Below are positions 46,918-55,962 of a stretch of 64,000 bases of DNA, piece by piece. How positions within the stretch are numbered: position 1 is the first letter of the stretch; the number at the start of each line of letters is the position of its first letter. The DNA is from Marinifilum flexuosum. Lineage in GTDB: Bacteria > Bacteroidota > Bacteroidia > Bacteroidales > Marinifilaceae. Under the pieces are notes generated by a model, which saw only the letters and a program-made list of their open reading frames with translations, searched no databases and was not told the DNA's origin. The translations under genes were made by a program, and so were the position numbers. Location of the stretch: positions 620,001-684,000 of the forward strand of contig NZ_RAPQ01000010.1 in NCBI RefSeq assembly GCF_003610555.1, written 5' to 3'.

Positions 46918-47268
46918 ATGTACATTGAAGTTTGTAAATCGAAGATTCACAAGGCATCGGTAACTGGTGCAGATCTTCAGTATGTTGGTAGCGTAACCAT
47001 TGATGAAGATTTGATGGATGCAGCAAACCTAATTGAAAATGAGAAGGTTCAGATTGTGAATATTAACAATGGTGAACGCTTAGAGACCTATGTGATTCGT
47101 GGCGAAAGAGGTTCAGGTACAATTTGCTTGAACGGGGCTGCTGCCAGAAAATGTGCTGTTGGTGATGTAATTATCATCATCTCATATGCATCTATGGATT
47201 TTGAGGAAGCTAAAAACTGGGAACCAAGTTTGGTATTTCCTGACACAGCAACTAATAAATTGATCTAA
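46918..47268 (+). CDS. panD: Aspartate 1-decarboxylase (pyruvoyl enzyme)
   Basis: PanD converts aspartate to beta-alanine, the other substrate of PanC. The 116-residue proenzyme has the self-cleavage site Gly24-Ser25 in YVGSVTID, where Ser25 becomes the pyruvoyl group, and the conserved [20 protein letters not shown] block. It is co-transcribed with panC and ends at an intrinsic terminator. Confidence 0.97.
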   Translation: MYIEVCKSKIHKASVTGADLQYVGSVTIDEDLMDAANLIENEKVQIVNINNGERLETYVIRGERGSGTICLNGAAARKCAVGDVIIIISYASMDFEEAKNWEPSLVFPDTATNKLI

Positions 47269-47287
47269 ATTTAATTAGAATACATGC

Positions 47288-47320
47288 AAAGGCTGTTCTT
47301 TCGAGATCAGCCTTTTTTTT
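47288..47320 (+). terminator. Intrinsic terminator of panCD
   Basis: AAAGGCTG (47288-47295) pairs with CAGCCTTT (47308-47315) around a 12-base loop, followed by T to 47320. Confidence 0.83.
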
Positions 47321-47364
47321 GTGAATTAATGTAAGAATCTTCTAGATCCTCATTCACTAATTCT

Positions 47365-47396
47365 TTTGCTACTCTCTTACCGATAAATTACCTTTA
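47365..47396 (+). promoter_or_regulatory. Promoter of rfaE2
   Basis: TTTG (47365-47368), a 20-base spacer and TACCTTTA (47389-47396) match the Bacteroidota promoter with one mismatch at the last base. The start would fall about 10-12 bases before the ATG at 47413, giving a very short leader. Confidence 0.55.
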
Positions 47397-47412
47397 AGCA
47401 AAATCTTTAAAA

Positions 47413-47910
47413 ATGGATAAGCTAAAATTGATAAAAGATAAGATCATCTTCAAGAAAGAAGATGCCTTTAACCTATTGCAAACCTGGCGTTTTAGAGACG
47501 AGAAAATCGTATTTTCAAATGGATGTTTCGACATTGTTCACCGCGGTCACCTTGAGTATTTGGCTTCGGCAGCATCTATGGGAAATAAAATGATTATCGG
47601 TTTAAATACCGATTCATCAACCCAAAGGTTAAAAGGTCCTAATCGTCCAATTACCGATGAATATTCACGTGCACTTCTATTGGCTTCTCTTGGATTTGTG
47701 GACATGGTAATTCTTTTCGAAGAAGATACGCCATACAATTTAATTGATTTCATTCAGCCAGATGTACTGGTAAAAGGAAGCGATTACAAAGCTGAAGATA
47801 TTGTGGGATATGATATCGTTAAAGCAAAAGGTGGAGAAATTAAAACCCTTGACTTTATCGAAGGATTCTCATCAACAGGAATCATCAAAAAAATACAACG
47901 AGAAGGATAA
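47413..47910 (+). CDS. rfaE2: D-glycero-beta-D-manno-heptose 1-phosphate adenylyltransferase
   Basis: The 165-residue protein is the stand-alone nucleotidyltransferase form of HldE. It has the HxGH motif in FSNGCFDIVHRGHLEYL and the ENRP-like KGPNRPITDEYSRA block. It makes ADP-heptose for the lipopolysaccharide core. The kinase half (RfaE1) is not in the window. An alternative nucleotide-sugar or glycerol-3-phosphate cytidylyltransferase role is less likely given the motif spacing and length. Confidence 0.9.
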   Translation: MDKLKLIKDKIIFKKEDAFNLLQTWRFRDEKIVFSNGCFDIVHRGHLEYLASAASMGNKMIIGLNTDSSTQRLKGPNRPITDEYSRALLLASLGFVDMVILFEEDTPYNLIDFIQPDVLVKGSDYKAEDIVGYDIVKAKGGEIKTLDFIEGFSSTGIIKKIQREG

Positions 47911-48002
47911 TTTAAAGCTACAAGCCATAAGTATCAAACTTCAAGTAAGGCTTTGAAACATTTATTATTCACTGCTAATTATTAATTGTTAATTGTAAAA
48001 AC

Positions 48003-49379
48003 GTGGTTGCTAAAGCAAAAACAAAAAGTGCCTGGTTCTGCCAGAATTGTGGAGTAGAATCTGCCAAATGGGTAGGCAAATGTCCTTCATGCGGTGAATG
48101 GAACACATTTGTAGAAGAGATTGTTGTAAAATCGAAAAACGTAAATGTGGTTGGTTCAAATGGCGATTCCAAAAACAAACCTTTAAAGATTTCCGAAATT
48201 TCATCCTCCGAAGAAAAAAGATACAACACCCAAAATATGGAGTTGAATCGTGTACTTGGAGGCGGATTGGTTCCAGGCTCATTAATCCTGATTGGTGGTG
48301 AACCAGGAATTGGAAAATCAACATTGGCACTTCAAATTGCTTTACATCTTAAAAACTACAAAACACTTTACGTTTCGGGAGAAGAGAGCGCACAGCAAAT
48401 TAAACTGAGGGGAAACCGAATAAATGCCGATAACGACAATTGCTTAATTGTAAGCGAAACCTCGATGGAGAACATCTTCTCTCACGTTAAAAATACCAAC
48501 CCTAATATTGTGGTAATCGATTCTATTCAAACTCTGGCAACAGAAAGAATCGAGGCAGGTCCGGGAAGCGTTTCTCAAATCAGGGAATGTACTTCGCAAC
48601 TGCTACAGTATGCCAAACAATCGGCAGTTCCGGTTCTTTTAATTGGTCACATTACCAAAGATGGAAGTTTGGCAGGACCAAAAATTCTAGAGCATATGGT
48701 CGATACCGTTCTTCAGTTCGAAGGCGATCAGAACCACATGTACCGTATTTTAAGAGCTACCAAAAACCGTTTCGGATCAACATCGGAAATGGGAATTTAC
48801 GAAATGCAGCATACAGGTTTGAGAGAAGTTTCCAATCCTTCGGAGTTGTTGCTTTCGCAGGAAGACGAAAGCCTGAGTGGAACGGCTATTTCTGCTTCAA
48901 TAGAAGGCATGCGTCCATTCCTAATCGAGATTCAGGCATTGGTAAGTTCTGCTGCCTACGGTACGCCGCAACGTTCATCAACAGGTTTCGACTTGCGCCG
49001 CTTAAATATGCTTTTGGCAGTTTTGGAGAAACGTGCAGGTTTCCGACTTTCCACCAAAGATGTTTTCCTAAACATTGCCGGAGGGATTAAAGTTAACGAC
49101 CCCGCCATCGATTTGGCTGTGATTATTGCCGTACTTTCTTCAAGCACCGATATATCGATCCCAAAGGAAGTTTGCTTTGCAGGAGAAATTGGTTTGTCTG
49201 GAGAAATTCGTCCGGTTAACCGAATCGATCAACGAATTAGCGAAGCAGAGAAATTAGGTTTCAAGCAAATCTTTGTTCCAAAACACAACTTAAAAGGATT
49301 GGATATCTCCAAGTTTAAAATCAAAGTGCATTTGGTAAGCAAGGTGGGTCAGGTATTCCAAACCTTATTCAGACAGTAG
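48003..49379 (+). CDS. radA: DNA repair protein RadA
   Basis: RadA is a RecA-like helicase for recombination intermediates. The 458-residue protein has an N-terminal zinc finger (CQNCG...CPSCGEW), Walker A GGEPGIGKSTLALQ, the RadA-specific KNRFG motif (ATKNRFGST) and a C-terminal Lon-protease-like domain. The start is GTG at 48003; no ATG exists before the zinc finger, so this start is required. It follows rfaE2 by 92 bases in the same direction. Confidence 0.97.
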   Translation: MVAKAKTKSAWFCQNCGVESAKWVGKCPSCGEWNTFVEEIVVKSKNVNVVGSNGDSKNKPLKISEISSSEEKRYNTQNMELNRVLGGGLVPGSLILIGGEPGIGKSTLALQIALHLKNYKTLYVSGEESAQQIKLRGNRINADNDNCLIVSETSMENIFSHVKNTNPNIVVIDSIQTLATERIEAGPGSVSQIRECTSQLLQYAKQSAVPVLLIGHITKDGSLAGPKILEHMVDTVLQFEGDQNHMYRILRATKNRFGSTSEMGIYEMQHTGLREVSNPSELLLSQEDESLSGTAISASIEGMRPFLIEIQALVSSAAYGTPQRSSTGFDLRRLNMLLAVLEKRAGFRLSTKDVFLNIAGGIKVNDPAIDLAVIIAVLSSSTDISIPKEVCFAGEIGLSGEIRPVNRIDQRISEAEKLGFKQIFVPKHNLKGLDISKFKIKVHLVSKVGQVFQTLFRQ

Positions 49380-49458
49380 GAATTCATACAAACTACTCTT
49401 ACAAATCCACAAGCTTAACTGTGAACTTGTAAATTCTCAAACTACGGCTTCATTTTTT

Positions 49459-49524
49459 AACACATGTTATAGTAACTTTTAACACGTATTAAATTTATTT
49501 TTTACACCTGTTATAATTTAATAA
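49459..49524 (+). repeat. Three 22-bp-phased imperfect repeats upstream of the HU-like gene
   Basis: AACACATGTTATA (49459), AACACGTATTAAA (49481) and TACACCTGTTATA (49503) start exactly 22 bases apart, about two helical turns, and each is preceded by a T run. The approximate consensus is WACACNTRTTAWA. They end 76 bases before the HU-like ATG and look like an iteron-type protein-binding array. Confidence 0.55.
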
Positions 49525-49599
49525 CTTAGGGTATCCAGTTTTTGTACCTAAGCAAAGGCTCATTAAAACGAAACTACAAATTACCCTAAACCAATTGTT

Positions 49600-49995
49600 A
49601 TGAGCGTAGAATATAAAGTTGTAAAATATGCAAGTCCGGGTGTTAAAGGTGGTGGAGAATACAAGTATTATCCACGAATTACCAATCGAAAAACCGTTAA
49701 AATGGAGGAGCTATGCGAACACATTTCCTTAGTGTCAACTTTTAGCGAAGGAGATGTTATGGGTGTACTGCATACATTCATAACTGAAATTCCTGATTTA
49801 TTAAAAAAAAATTGCAGTATCGATTTGGAAGGCTTAGGCATTTTCTCACTTCATGCATCGGGAGAAGGATGCGATACAGAGGAGGAAGTTACTGCGCGAA
49901 AAATTACAAATACTAAAATTGCCTTTCGTCCAAGTAAAAGATTAAAAACAGAAGTGTCAGGTACTAAGTTTATAAAGGCAAGGAATTTTAAATGA
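49600..49995 (+). CDS. HU-like DNA-binding protein
   Basis: The 131-residue protein belongs to the long HU-like family of Bacteroidota. It begins MSVEYKVVKYASPGVKGG, has the LCEHISLVSTFSEGDVMGVLHTF helical part and the GLGIFSLHASGEG beta-arm start, and ends basic. Proteins of this type bind DNA and shape the nucleoid. Multiple divergent copies are common per genome. The phased repeats upstream suggest it is itself regulated by a DNA-bound array. Confidence 0.88.
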   Translation: MSVEYKVVKYASPGVKGGGEYKYYPRITNRKTVKMEELCEHISLVSTFSEGDVMGVLHTFITEIPDLLKKNCSIDLEGLGIFSLHASGEGCDTEEEVTARKITNTKIAFRPSKRLKTEVSGTKFIKARNFK

Positions 49996-50050
49996 TGATT
50001 ACATAAACTATTTGACCATTCGACCATTTGATTTTTCCAGACTTTTAGGC

Positions 50051-50084
50051 AAAAAAAAAGAGGATGCCTTGGCGAGACATCCTC
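50051..50084 (-). terminator. Intrinsic terminator downstream of the cobalamin riboswitch
   Basis: GAGGATG (50060-50066) and CATCCTC (50078-50084) form a perfect stem around an 11-base loop. On the minus strand it is followed by nine U (50059-50051). It lies about 125 bases after the riboswitch, with no gene in between or beyond on this strand. Confidence 0.88.
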
Positions 50085-50208
50085 AATAGTAAAACAGTTA
50101 CTATGAATTTTTTCGAATCGGTTTGGCGTACCGAATCTGCTAGCATCGGAATAGAAAGGATAAACTGAACCTTTTCTGCTTTTCATGCCCGAAAGCTAAA
50201 ATCCATAA

Positions 50209-50383
50209 CCCAGGCAGGTCTTCTGGCTTGTTCCGGTTTTCAACTCCTTCCCATCCCGAAGTATCGGAACAGTGGAACACTTGTTAAAAACACAGATTCA
50301 TAAATGAATCGGAACTTACAGCTGCGGGGACAGCTCCTGCTTTAAACAGGATTCCCTATTATTCTCCTATCGGAGAACCTGAA
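50209..50383 (-). ncRNA. Cobalamin (B12) riboswitch, orphan
   Basis: The minus strand carries the conserved elements of the cobalamin riboswitch in order: GGGAATCC near 50354, GCTGTCCCCGCAGCTGTAA near 50320-50338, CCACTG near 50270, CGGGATGGGAAGG near 50247-50260, and the B12 box AGCCAGAAGACCTGCC at about 50212-50228. The P1 stem can form between CAGGTT at the 5' end and GACCTG in the B12 box. A riboswitch normally precedes a B12 transport or B12-dependent gene, but here the next feature on the strand is a terminator. The class A PBP gene lies upstream in the same direction. The 160 bases between the PBP stop and the riboswitch show no clear promoter or terminator. Confidence 0.92.
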
Positions 50384-50545
50384 TTGCAGTACAATTTTAA
50401 AAAAAATTACTTGATCTTGCAACAGATTTTAAATCTGATTTTTATACCGATTTGTTTCTAAAATGTCGCACAGTTTCGCTACTCTCACAGTACTCCTATA
50501 GAAATCTATTGGCATAATACATACAAGCATCTATTTAAAATTGTA

Positions 50546-52960
50546 CTAAAAGAAATCTTCATCATCAAAATCCTCAGTGGTGCTGTTCGAATTATCATTG
50601 CTAACAGCTTCACAATCCAGGTTTATATTAACACCTCGAGGTTTTTCGAAATCTCCTTGCTTCATTCCCAAAGTTTTATCGGCATATACTTTTTGCATGT
50701 ACAATCCCCAAATTGGAAGTGCCATATTTGCTCCCTGCCCTAATCTAATTCCTTCAAAGCGAATTGCTCTATCTTCGGCACCAACCCAAACTCCTGAAAC
50801 CAACTCGGGGGTAATTCCCATAAACCAACCATCGGAGTGGTTTTGTGTTGTTCCGGTTTTTCCTCCAATTGGATTGTATAAATGATATTTAAATCTTAGT
50901 CTTCTACCAGTCCCTTCTCGAACAACACCCTGTAACAAATTAGCCATTAGGTATGCAGTTCTTTCATTCATTACCTCGTTTTTTTGTGGAACCGACTGAG
51001 CTAATAAGTTGCCTTTGCTATCCTCAATCTTGGTAATAAAACGAGGTTTAATGTACACCCCTTTATTGGCAAAGGAACCATACGCACCAACCATTTCATA
51101 AACCGAAATATCAGAAGTTCCTAGATATATAGAAGGTACAGCCTCAATTTTACTAACCACTCCCATTTTACGAGCCATTGAAACCACCGCTTCCGGATTG
51201 GTTTGTTTCAACACCCATCCCGAAATGTTATTTACCGAATGAGCCAATCCCCATTTTAGGGTTACCATTTCACCACTATGAGCTTCCGTCGAGTTTCTGG
51301 ATGTCCAGGGTGTACCATCAGGCAAAATAAAAGTTTGTGGGATATTTGGCACCTTATCGCAAGGTGTTAAACCTTCCTGCATGGCCAAGGTATATAAAAA
51401 TGGCTTGATTGTAGAGCCCACCTGGCGTTTACCAAGCGTAACCATATCGTACATGAAGTGCTTGTAATTTGGGCCACCAACATAAGCTCTTACCTCGCCG
51501 GTTTGTGGCACCATCGACATGAAACCTGCACGTAAAAATCCTTTATAATACAACATGGAATCCATTGGCGAAATAATGGTATCGCGCTCCCCTTTCCATG
51601 TAAATATTTTCATTTTAACAGGCTTTTTAAAGTTTTCTTTGATCTGCTCAAATGACAAGCCTTTCTTTTTCAGAACACGATGTCTTTCACTTCTGCGAAT
51701 CGAAAGATCCATCTGATGTTCGAAGGCTTCATCACTCAAATCATCAGAAAAAGGTGGGTTTCTATGATGTTCCTTTTCCCTGTCGAATCCTTTCTGCAAA
51801 TCGAGTCCCAAGTGTTCCTCTACAGCTTGCTCTGCATACTTCTGCATTCTCGAATCGAGAGTGGTGTAAATCTTCAAACCATCCTTATATATATTGTATG
51901 GTGTTCCATCTGCTTTCTGATTTTTATTACACCATCCATAGAAAGGATTGATTTCCCATTCCAAAGAATCTTGCTTGAACTTTTGCATATTCCATGAAGG
52001 ATAATTTTTTCTTTCCGGCTTATTGGCAGTAAGAGACATTCTCAAATACTCTCTAAAATATGGAGCCATACCTCTTTTGTGATCCACTTTTTGGTAATCG
52101 ATTCCCAATGGCAACTGTTTTAATGAATCGGCAAGCTGATTTTCCAAATAACCATACTTCACCATTTGAGAAAGAACCGTATTACGTCGTCCTTTGGTTA
52201 GCTCTGGTCTTCTAAGCGGATTAAAATATGAAGAGTTCTTCGCCATACCAACCAGCATTGCTGCCTGTTCCAATTTTAAAGAATCAGGAGTTGTATTGAA
52301 ATAAACATTTGCTGCAGACTTAATACCCACTGCAAGATTTAAGAAATCATACTTATTAAAATACATGGTCATGATTTCTTCTTTGGTATAGCTTCTTTCC
52401 AACTTTACAGCTATAATCCACTCTCTGAATTTTCTAAATACGATATCTAATTTATTCTTGAATTCCTCACGAGGGAAAAGCATTTTAGCCAACTGCTGAG
52501 AAATGGTACTACCTCCTCCTGCACTGCTATCACCTGTAATCAAACCTTTAAAAACACGTCCCAATCCTCGAAGGTCAATCCCCGAGTGACTCTCGAACCT
52601 CACATCCTCTGTTGCAATTAACGCATCAATTAAATAGGTTGACAATTCATCATGATCAATAAACGAACGGTTTTGGAAATAAAACTTTCCTAACAATTCT
52701 CCATCTGCAGTATAAACTTCGGTAGCCAAACTACTTTTAGGATTCTCCAACTCTTCAAATGTTGGCATAAATCCAAAAGTACCATTGGATACTCCTGCAA
52801 AAAACAAAACAACACACACAATCCCTACAATAAAGATCGACCAAAATATAAGCAATGGCTTTTTGTAAATCTTTATTTTTGATTCACTGCTTACCTCTTC
52901 ATTTCCAGGATTCAATTCTGCATTAGGATCTATTTCCAAATTTGGATTGATTTCAGACAT
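50546..52960 (-). CDS. Class A penicillin-binding protein (PBP1A-like)
   Basis: The 804-residue protein has a short acidic cytoplasmic tail, one membrane helix (residues about 33-55), a GT51 glycosyltransferase domain with catalytic Glu in ATEDVRFESHSGID and the GGSTISQQLAK motif, and a transpeptidase domain with SxxK in VGSTIKPF, SxN in HSVNN and KTGT in GGKTGTTQ. It polymerises and cross-links peptidoglycan at the inner membrane. The C-terminus is an acidic Ser/Asp tail. It is alone in its operon, unless it reads into the riboswitch downstream. Confidence 0.95.
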   Translation of the reverse strand: MSEINPNLEIDPNAELNPGNEEVSSESKIKIYKKPLLIFWSIFIVGIVCVVLFFAGVSNGTFGFMPTFEELENPKSSLATEVYTADGELLGKFYFQNRSFIDHDELSTYLIDALIATEDVRFESHSGIDLRGLGRVFKGLITGDSSAGGGSTISQQLAKMLFPREEFKNKLDIVFRKFREWIIAVKLERSYTKEEIMTMYFNKYDFLNLAVGIKSAANVYFNTTPDSLKLEQAAMLVGMAKNSSYFNPLRRPELTKGRRNTVLSQMVKYGYLENQLADSLKQLPLGIDYQKVDHKRGMAPYFREYLRMSLTANKPERKNYPSWNMQKFKQDSLEWEINPFYGWCNKNQKADGTPYNIYKDGLKIYTTLDSRMQKYAEQAVEEHLGLDLQKGFDREKEHHRNPPFSDDLSDEAFEHQMDLSIRRSERHRVLKKKGLSFEQIKENFKKPVKMKIFTWKGERDTIISPMDSMLYYKGFLRAGFMSMVPQTGEVRAYVGGPNYKHFMYDMVTLGKRQVGSTIKPFLYTLAMQEGLTPCDKVPNIPQTFILPDGTPWTSRNSTEAHSGEMVTLKWGLAHSVNNISGWVLKQTNPEAVVSMARKMGVVSKIEAVPSIYLGTSDISVYEMVGAYGSFANKGVYIKPRFITKIEDSKGNLLAQSVPQKNEVMNERTAYLMANLLQGVVREGTGRRLRFKYHLYNPIGGKTGTTQNHSDGWFMGITPELVSGVWVGAEDRAIRFEGIRLGQGANMALPIWGLYMQKVYADKTLGMKQGDFEKPRGVNINLDCEAVSNDNSNSTTEDFDDEDFF

Positions 52961-53090
52961 ACTACGGTATTTTTTATGAGCTGTAAAAATAGCAAATTAA
53001 ATTCTAACATATAAGACGTATTTTTCGGCATTTTATTGGATTTTTGAACTACATTATAATAAGGTAATATCAAAATAATTACAACAAAAT

Positions 53091-53122
53091 TTTGAACTTA
53101 GGTACCTTATTGTTTTACTTTG
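53091..53122 (+). promoter_or_regulatory. Promoter of topA
   Basis: TTTG (53091-53094), a 20-base spacer and TTACTTTG (53115-53122) match the Bacteroidota promoter with one mismatch. The start would be about 40 bases before ATG 53164. It also shows that an upstream TTG at 53092 cannot be the start codon, because it lies inside the -33 element. Confidence 0.6.
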
Positions 53123-53163
53123 CAAAAAATTTTAACCTAAACTTCCCAAAGAACAGATTCGAT

Positions 53164-55587
53164 ATGGTAGAGAATTTAGTAATAGTTGAGTCCCCCGCAA
53201 AAGCAAAAACAATCGAGAAATTTTTAGGTAAAGATTTCTTGGTTAAGTCTAGTTTTGGGCATATTCGGGATTTGGAAAAAAAGGATTTTGGGATTGACAT
53301 CAAAAACAATTTCACACCTAAATATATTGTATCTACTGACAAGAAGAAGGTAGTTACTGAATTAAAAAAACTTGCAAAGGAAGCCAAAACGGTTTGGATC
53401 GCATCCGATGAAGACCGCGAAGGAGAAGCTATTGCATGGCACTTGTTTGAAGTGTTGAAATTGAAAAAAGAAAACACCAAACGAATTGTTTTTCATGAAA
53501 TTACCAAGCCTGCAATTCTAAAAGCAATCGAAAATCCTCGCGACATTGATGATAATCTTGTTAACGCACAGCAAGCAAGAAGAATATTAGATCGCTTAGT
53601 AGGTTTTGAGATTTCGCCAGTATTGTGGAAAAAAGTAAAACCTCAACTTTCAGCAGGTCGTGTACAGTCGGTTTCTGTTCGACTTTTAGTTGAAAGAGAA
53701 AGAGAAATTATTGCATTTAAACCTGAAGCTTACTACAAAGTAGTTGCCAACTTCTTTATAACTGAAGAAAATGGAAATCAGAAAACTTTAAAAGCTGAAT
53801 ATCCAAAGCGCTTCGCAACAAAAGAAGAAGTTCTTCAGTTTTTAGAAAGTTGTAAAAACGCAGAATATAAGGTTAGCGATATTGAAAAGAAACCTTCAAC
53901 TCGTAAACCTGCAGCTCCTTTTACCACTTCAACCTTACAACAGGAGGCAAGTAGAAAATTAGGATTTTCGGTAGCACAAACCATGGCCGTTGCCCAGCGT
54001 TTGTACGAAGCTGGTAATATCACATATATGAGAACTGACTCGGTAAATCTTGCTGATACTGCATTGGCTGCAGCTAAAGAAGAAATTACCAAGCGTCATG
54101 GCGAAGAGTATGTAAAAATCAGAAAATATCAAACCAAAAATAAAGGTGCGCAAGAGGCTCACGAAGCCATCCGTCCTACCTATTTAAATAAAGAAGTTAT
54201 TTCTGGTGAATCAAATGAGATTCGTTTGTACAATTTGATTTGGAAAAGAACGATTGCTTCTCAGATGAGTGATGCAAAATTGGAGAAAACCAATATTAAA
54301 ATTGCTGCATCAACCAATGGCGAAGAATTTATCGCTACCGGAGAAATGATCAAATTCGATGGTTTCCTAAAAGTATACATGGAATCTACCGATGATGAAA
54401 ATGGAAAACAGGAGGAAACTTTATTACCAACGGTAAAAGTTAACGATCCTGTTACAGAAGATTTCTTGAATGCAACTCAAAACTTCACCTATCGTCCACC
54501 AAGATTTACCGAAGCTAGTTTGGTGAAAAAGTTAGAAGAACTTGGAATTGGTCGTCCGTCTACTTATGCTCCAACCATTACTACTGTCCAGAATCGTGGA
54601 TATGTAGTTAAAGAATCGAGAGATGGTGTTGAGAGAAAGTATGAGGTAGTTAACTTGAAAGAAAACAATATTTCTGAGGAAGTAAAAACTCAGATCACTG
54701 GTGCTGAGAAAAGAAAACTTTTCCCAACCGATATAGGAATGGTGGTTACCGATTTCTTGAATGAACACTTCCCGAATGTAATGAATTACAACTTTACTGC
54801 TGATGTAGAGAAAGAATTCGATGATATTGCTTTAGGTAAGTTGATTTGGCATGAAATGATTGGAAAGTTCTACAACCCTTTCCACGAAAATGTAGAAAAG
54901 ACACTTGAACACTCAGAAAGATCAACTGGTGAAAGAATTTTAGGTGAAGATCCTAAAACTGGCAAGGTGATTTTGGTTCGAATCGGAAGATATGGTCCTA
55001 TGGCTCAATTGGGAGAAACTCCAGAAGATAAAGAAGCTGAAGCTCCTAAATTTGCAAGCTTACGACCAGGACAACATTTGGAAACCATTACGCTTGAAGA
55101 GGCCATTGATTTATTTAAACTACCTAGAGATCTTGGTTTATATGAAGATAAAAAGGTAGTTGTAGCAATTGGACGATTTGGTCCATACGTGCGACACGAT
55201 GGTAAATTCGCATCTCTTAAAAAGGATATAGATGATCCTATGGAGATCGATCTTCCGAGAGCTATTGAATTAATTGAAGAAAAGAGAAAGAAGGATAGAG
55301 AAAAATTCATCAAAGCTTTCGATGAAGATCCTGATTTACAAATATTAAATGGTCGATGGGGACCTTACATTTCATACAAAAAGGAAAATTTCCGATTGGC
55401 TAAAGATATCGAAGATCCTAAAGCTTTAAGCTTTGAAGATTGTATGAAAATTATAAAAGAAGGTCCTAAAAAGAAAACCACAAAAAAGGCAGCGAGTAAA
55501 AAGACGACTGCAAAAAAAACTGTGACCAAAAAGAAAACTACTACGACGAAGAAAAAAACTACAACTACCAAAAAGGCAAAAAAATAA
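53164..55587 (+). CDS. topA: DNA topoisomerase I
   Basis: TopA relaxes negative supercoils. The 807-residue protein has the TOPRIM domain (NLVIVESPAKAKTIEKFLG and DEDREGEAIAWHL), the active-site Tyr in ITYMRTDSVNL, and C-terminal repeats GRFGPYVRHDGKFASL and GRWGPYISYKKENF in place of zinc fingers. The last 40 residues are a Lys/Thr tail like histone H1 (KKTTAKKT motifs), which should add DNA affinity. The frame extends to a TTG at 53092, but the ATG at 53164 fits family length and promoter. Confidence 0.97.
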   Translation: MVENLVIVESPAKAKTIEKFLGKDFLVKSSFGHIRDLEKKDFGIDIKNNFTPKYIVSTDKKKVVTELKKLAKEAKTVWIASDEDREGEAIAWHLFEVLKLKKENTKRIVFHEITKPAILKAIENPRDIDDNLVNAQQARRILDRLVGFEISPVLWKKVKPQLSAGRVQSVSVRLLVEREREIIAFKPEAYYKVVANFFITEENGNQKTLKAEYPKRFATKEEVLQFLESCKNAEYKVSDIEKKPSTRKPAAPFTTSTLQQEASRKLGFSVAQTMAVAQRLYEAGNITYMRTDSVNLADTALAAAKEEITKRHGEEYVKIRKYQTKNKGAQEAHEAIRPTYLNKEVISGESNEIRLYNLIWKRTIASQMSDAKLEKTNIKIAASTNGEEFIATGEMIKFDGFLKVYMESTDDENGKQEETLLPTVKVNDPVTEDFLNATQNFTYRPPRFTEASLVKKLEELGIGRPSTYAPTITTVQNRGYVVKESRDGVERKYEVVNLKENNISEEVKTQITGAEKRKLFPTDIGMVVTDFLNEHFPNVMNYNFTADVEKEFDDIALGKLIWHEMIGKFYNPFHENVEKTLEHSERSTGERILGEDPKTGKVILVRIGRYGPMAQLGETPEDKEAEAPKFASLRPGQHLETITLEEAIDLFKLPRDLGLYEDKKVVVAIGRFGPYVRHDGKFASLKKDIDDPMEIDLPRAIELIEEKRKKDREKFIKAFDEDPDLQILNGRWGPYISYKKENFRLAKDIEDPKALSFEDCMKIIKEGPKKKTTKKAASKKTTAKKTVTKKKTTTTKKKTTTTKKAKK

Positions 55588-55607
55588 ATTTCTAAAAAAA
55601 ATAATCA

Positions 55608-55639
55608 GGGCTGTTCTAATCAACGAACAGCCCTTTTTT
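55608..55639 (+). terminator. Intrinsic terminator of topA
   Basis: GGGCTGTTC (55608-55616) pairs with GAACAGCCC (55625-55633) around an 8-base loop, followed by six T. Confidence 0.9.
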
Positions 55640-55888
55640 ATTACTATTCTAGAAACTCCTCCCTTATAATACGCCTACTATATTGTTAACCTCAAATTAA
55701 AAAATTAAAAATCCATTAACAAAATAATAAAATCATCGTAAATAAAGATTACGTAATTTACATACGTCAATCAGGTTTATAATGAGTTATACATTTTATT
55801 TGTTTAATTTAATATTTTGGTAGCTAAATATTTTTCAAAAATAGACATCTGAAAATTGTTGATAAAAGCACTTGAACCTCTGATAAAA

Positions 55889-55920
55889 CTTGTAAGGAAG
55901 ATTTATTTTTATTTACTTTA
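55889..55920 (+). promoter_or_regulatory. Candidate promoter of the porP-gldKLMN operon
   Basis: CTTG (55889-55892), a 20-base spacer and TTACTTTA (55913-55920) resemble the topA promoter with two mismatches. The start would be about 38 bases before porP. The other 270 bases of the gap from the topA terminator are AT-rich and contain the 8-bp palindrome TTACGTAA at 55749-55756, which could be an activator site. Confidence 0.42.
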
Positions 55921-55962
55921 CTCCTCACAGTTTTTGAAAATTACTGAACTATATAAAGTTCC

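Noticed and set aside
49851-50186. Open frame of 111 codons on the minus strand after the riboswitch
   Set aside because: It runs straight through the intrinsic terminator and then antisense into the HU-like gene, so it cannot be translated whole from the terminated RNA. Its first 35 codons lie before the terminator and are noted under the riboswitch finding.
53092-53163. Upstream extension of topA from a TTG
   Set aside because: The TTG lies within the -33 element of the predicted promoter; the ATG at 53164 gives the standard N-terminus.
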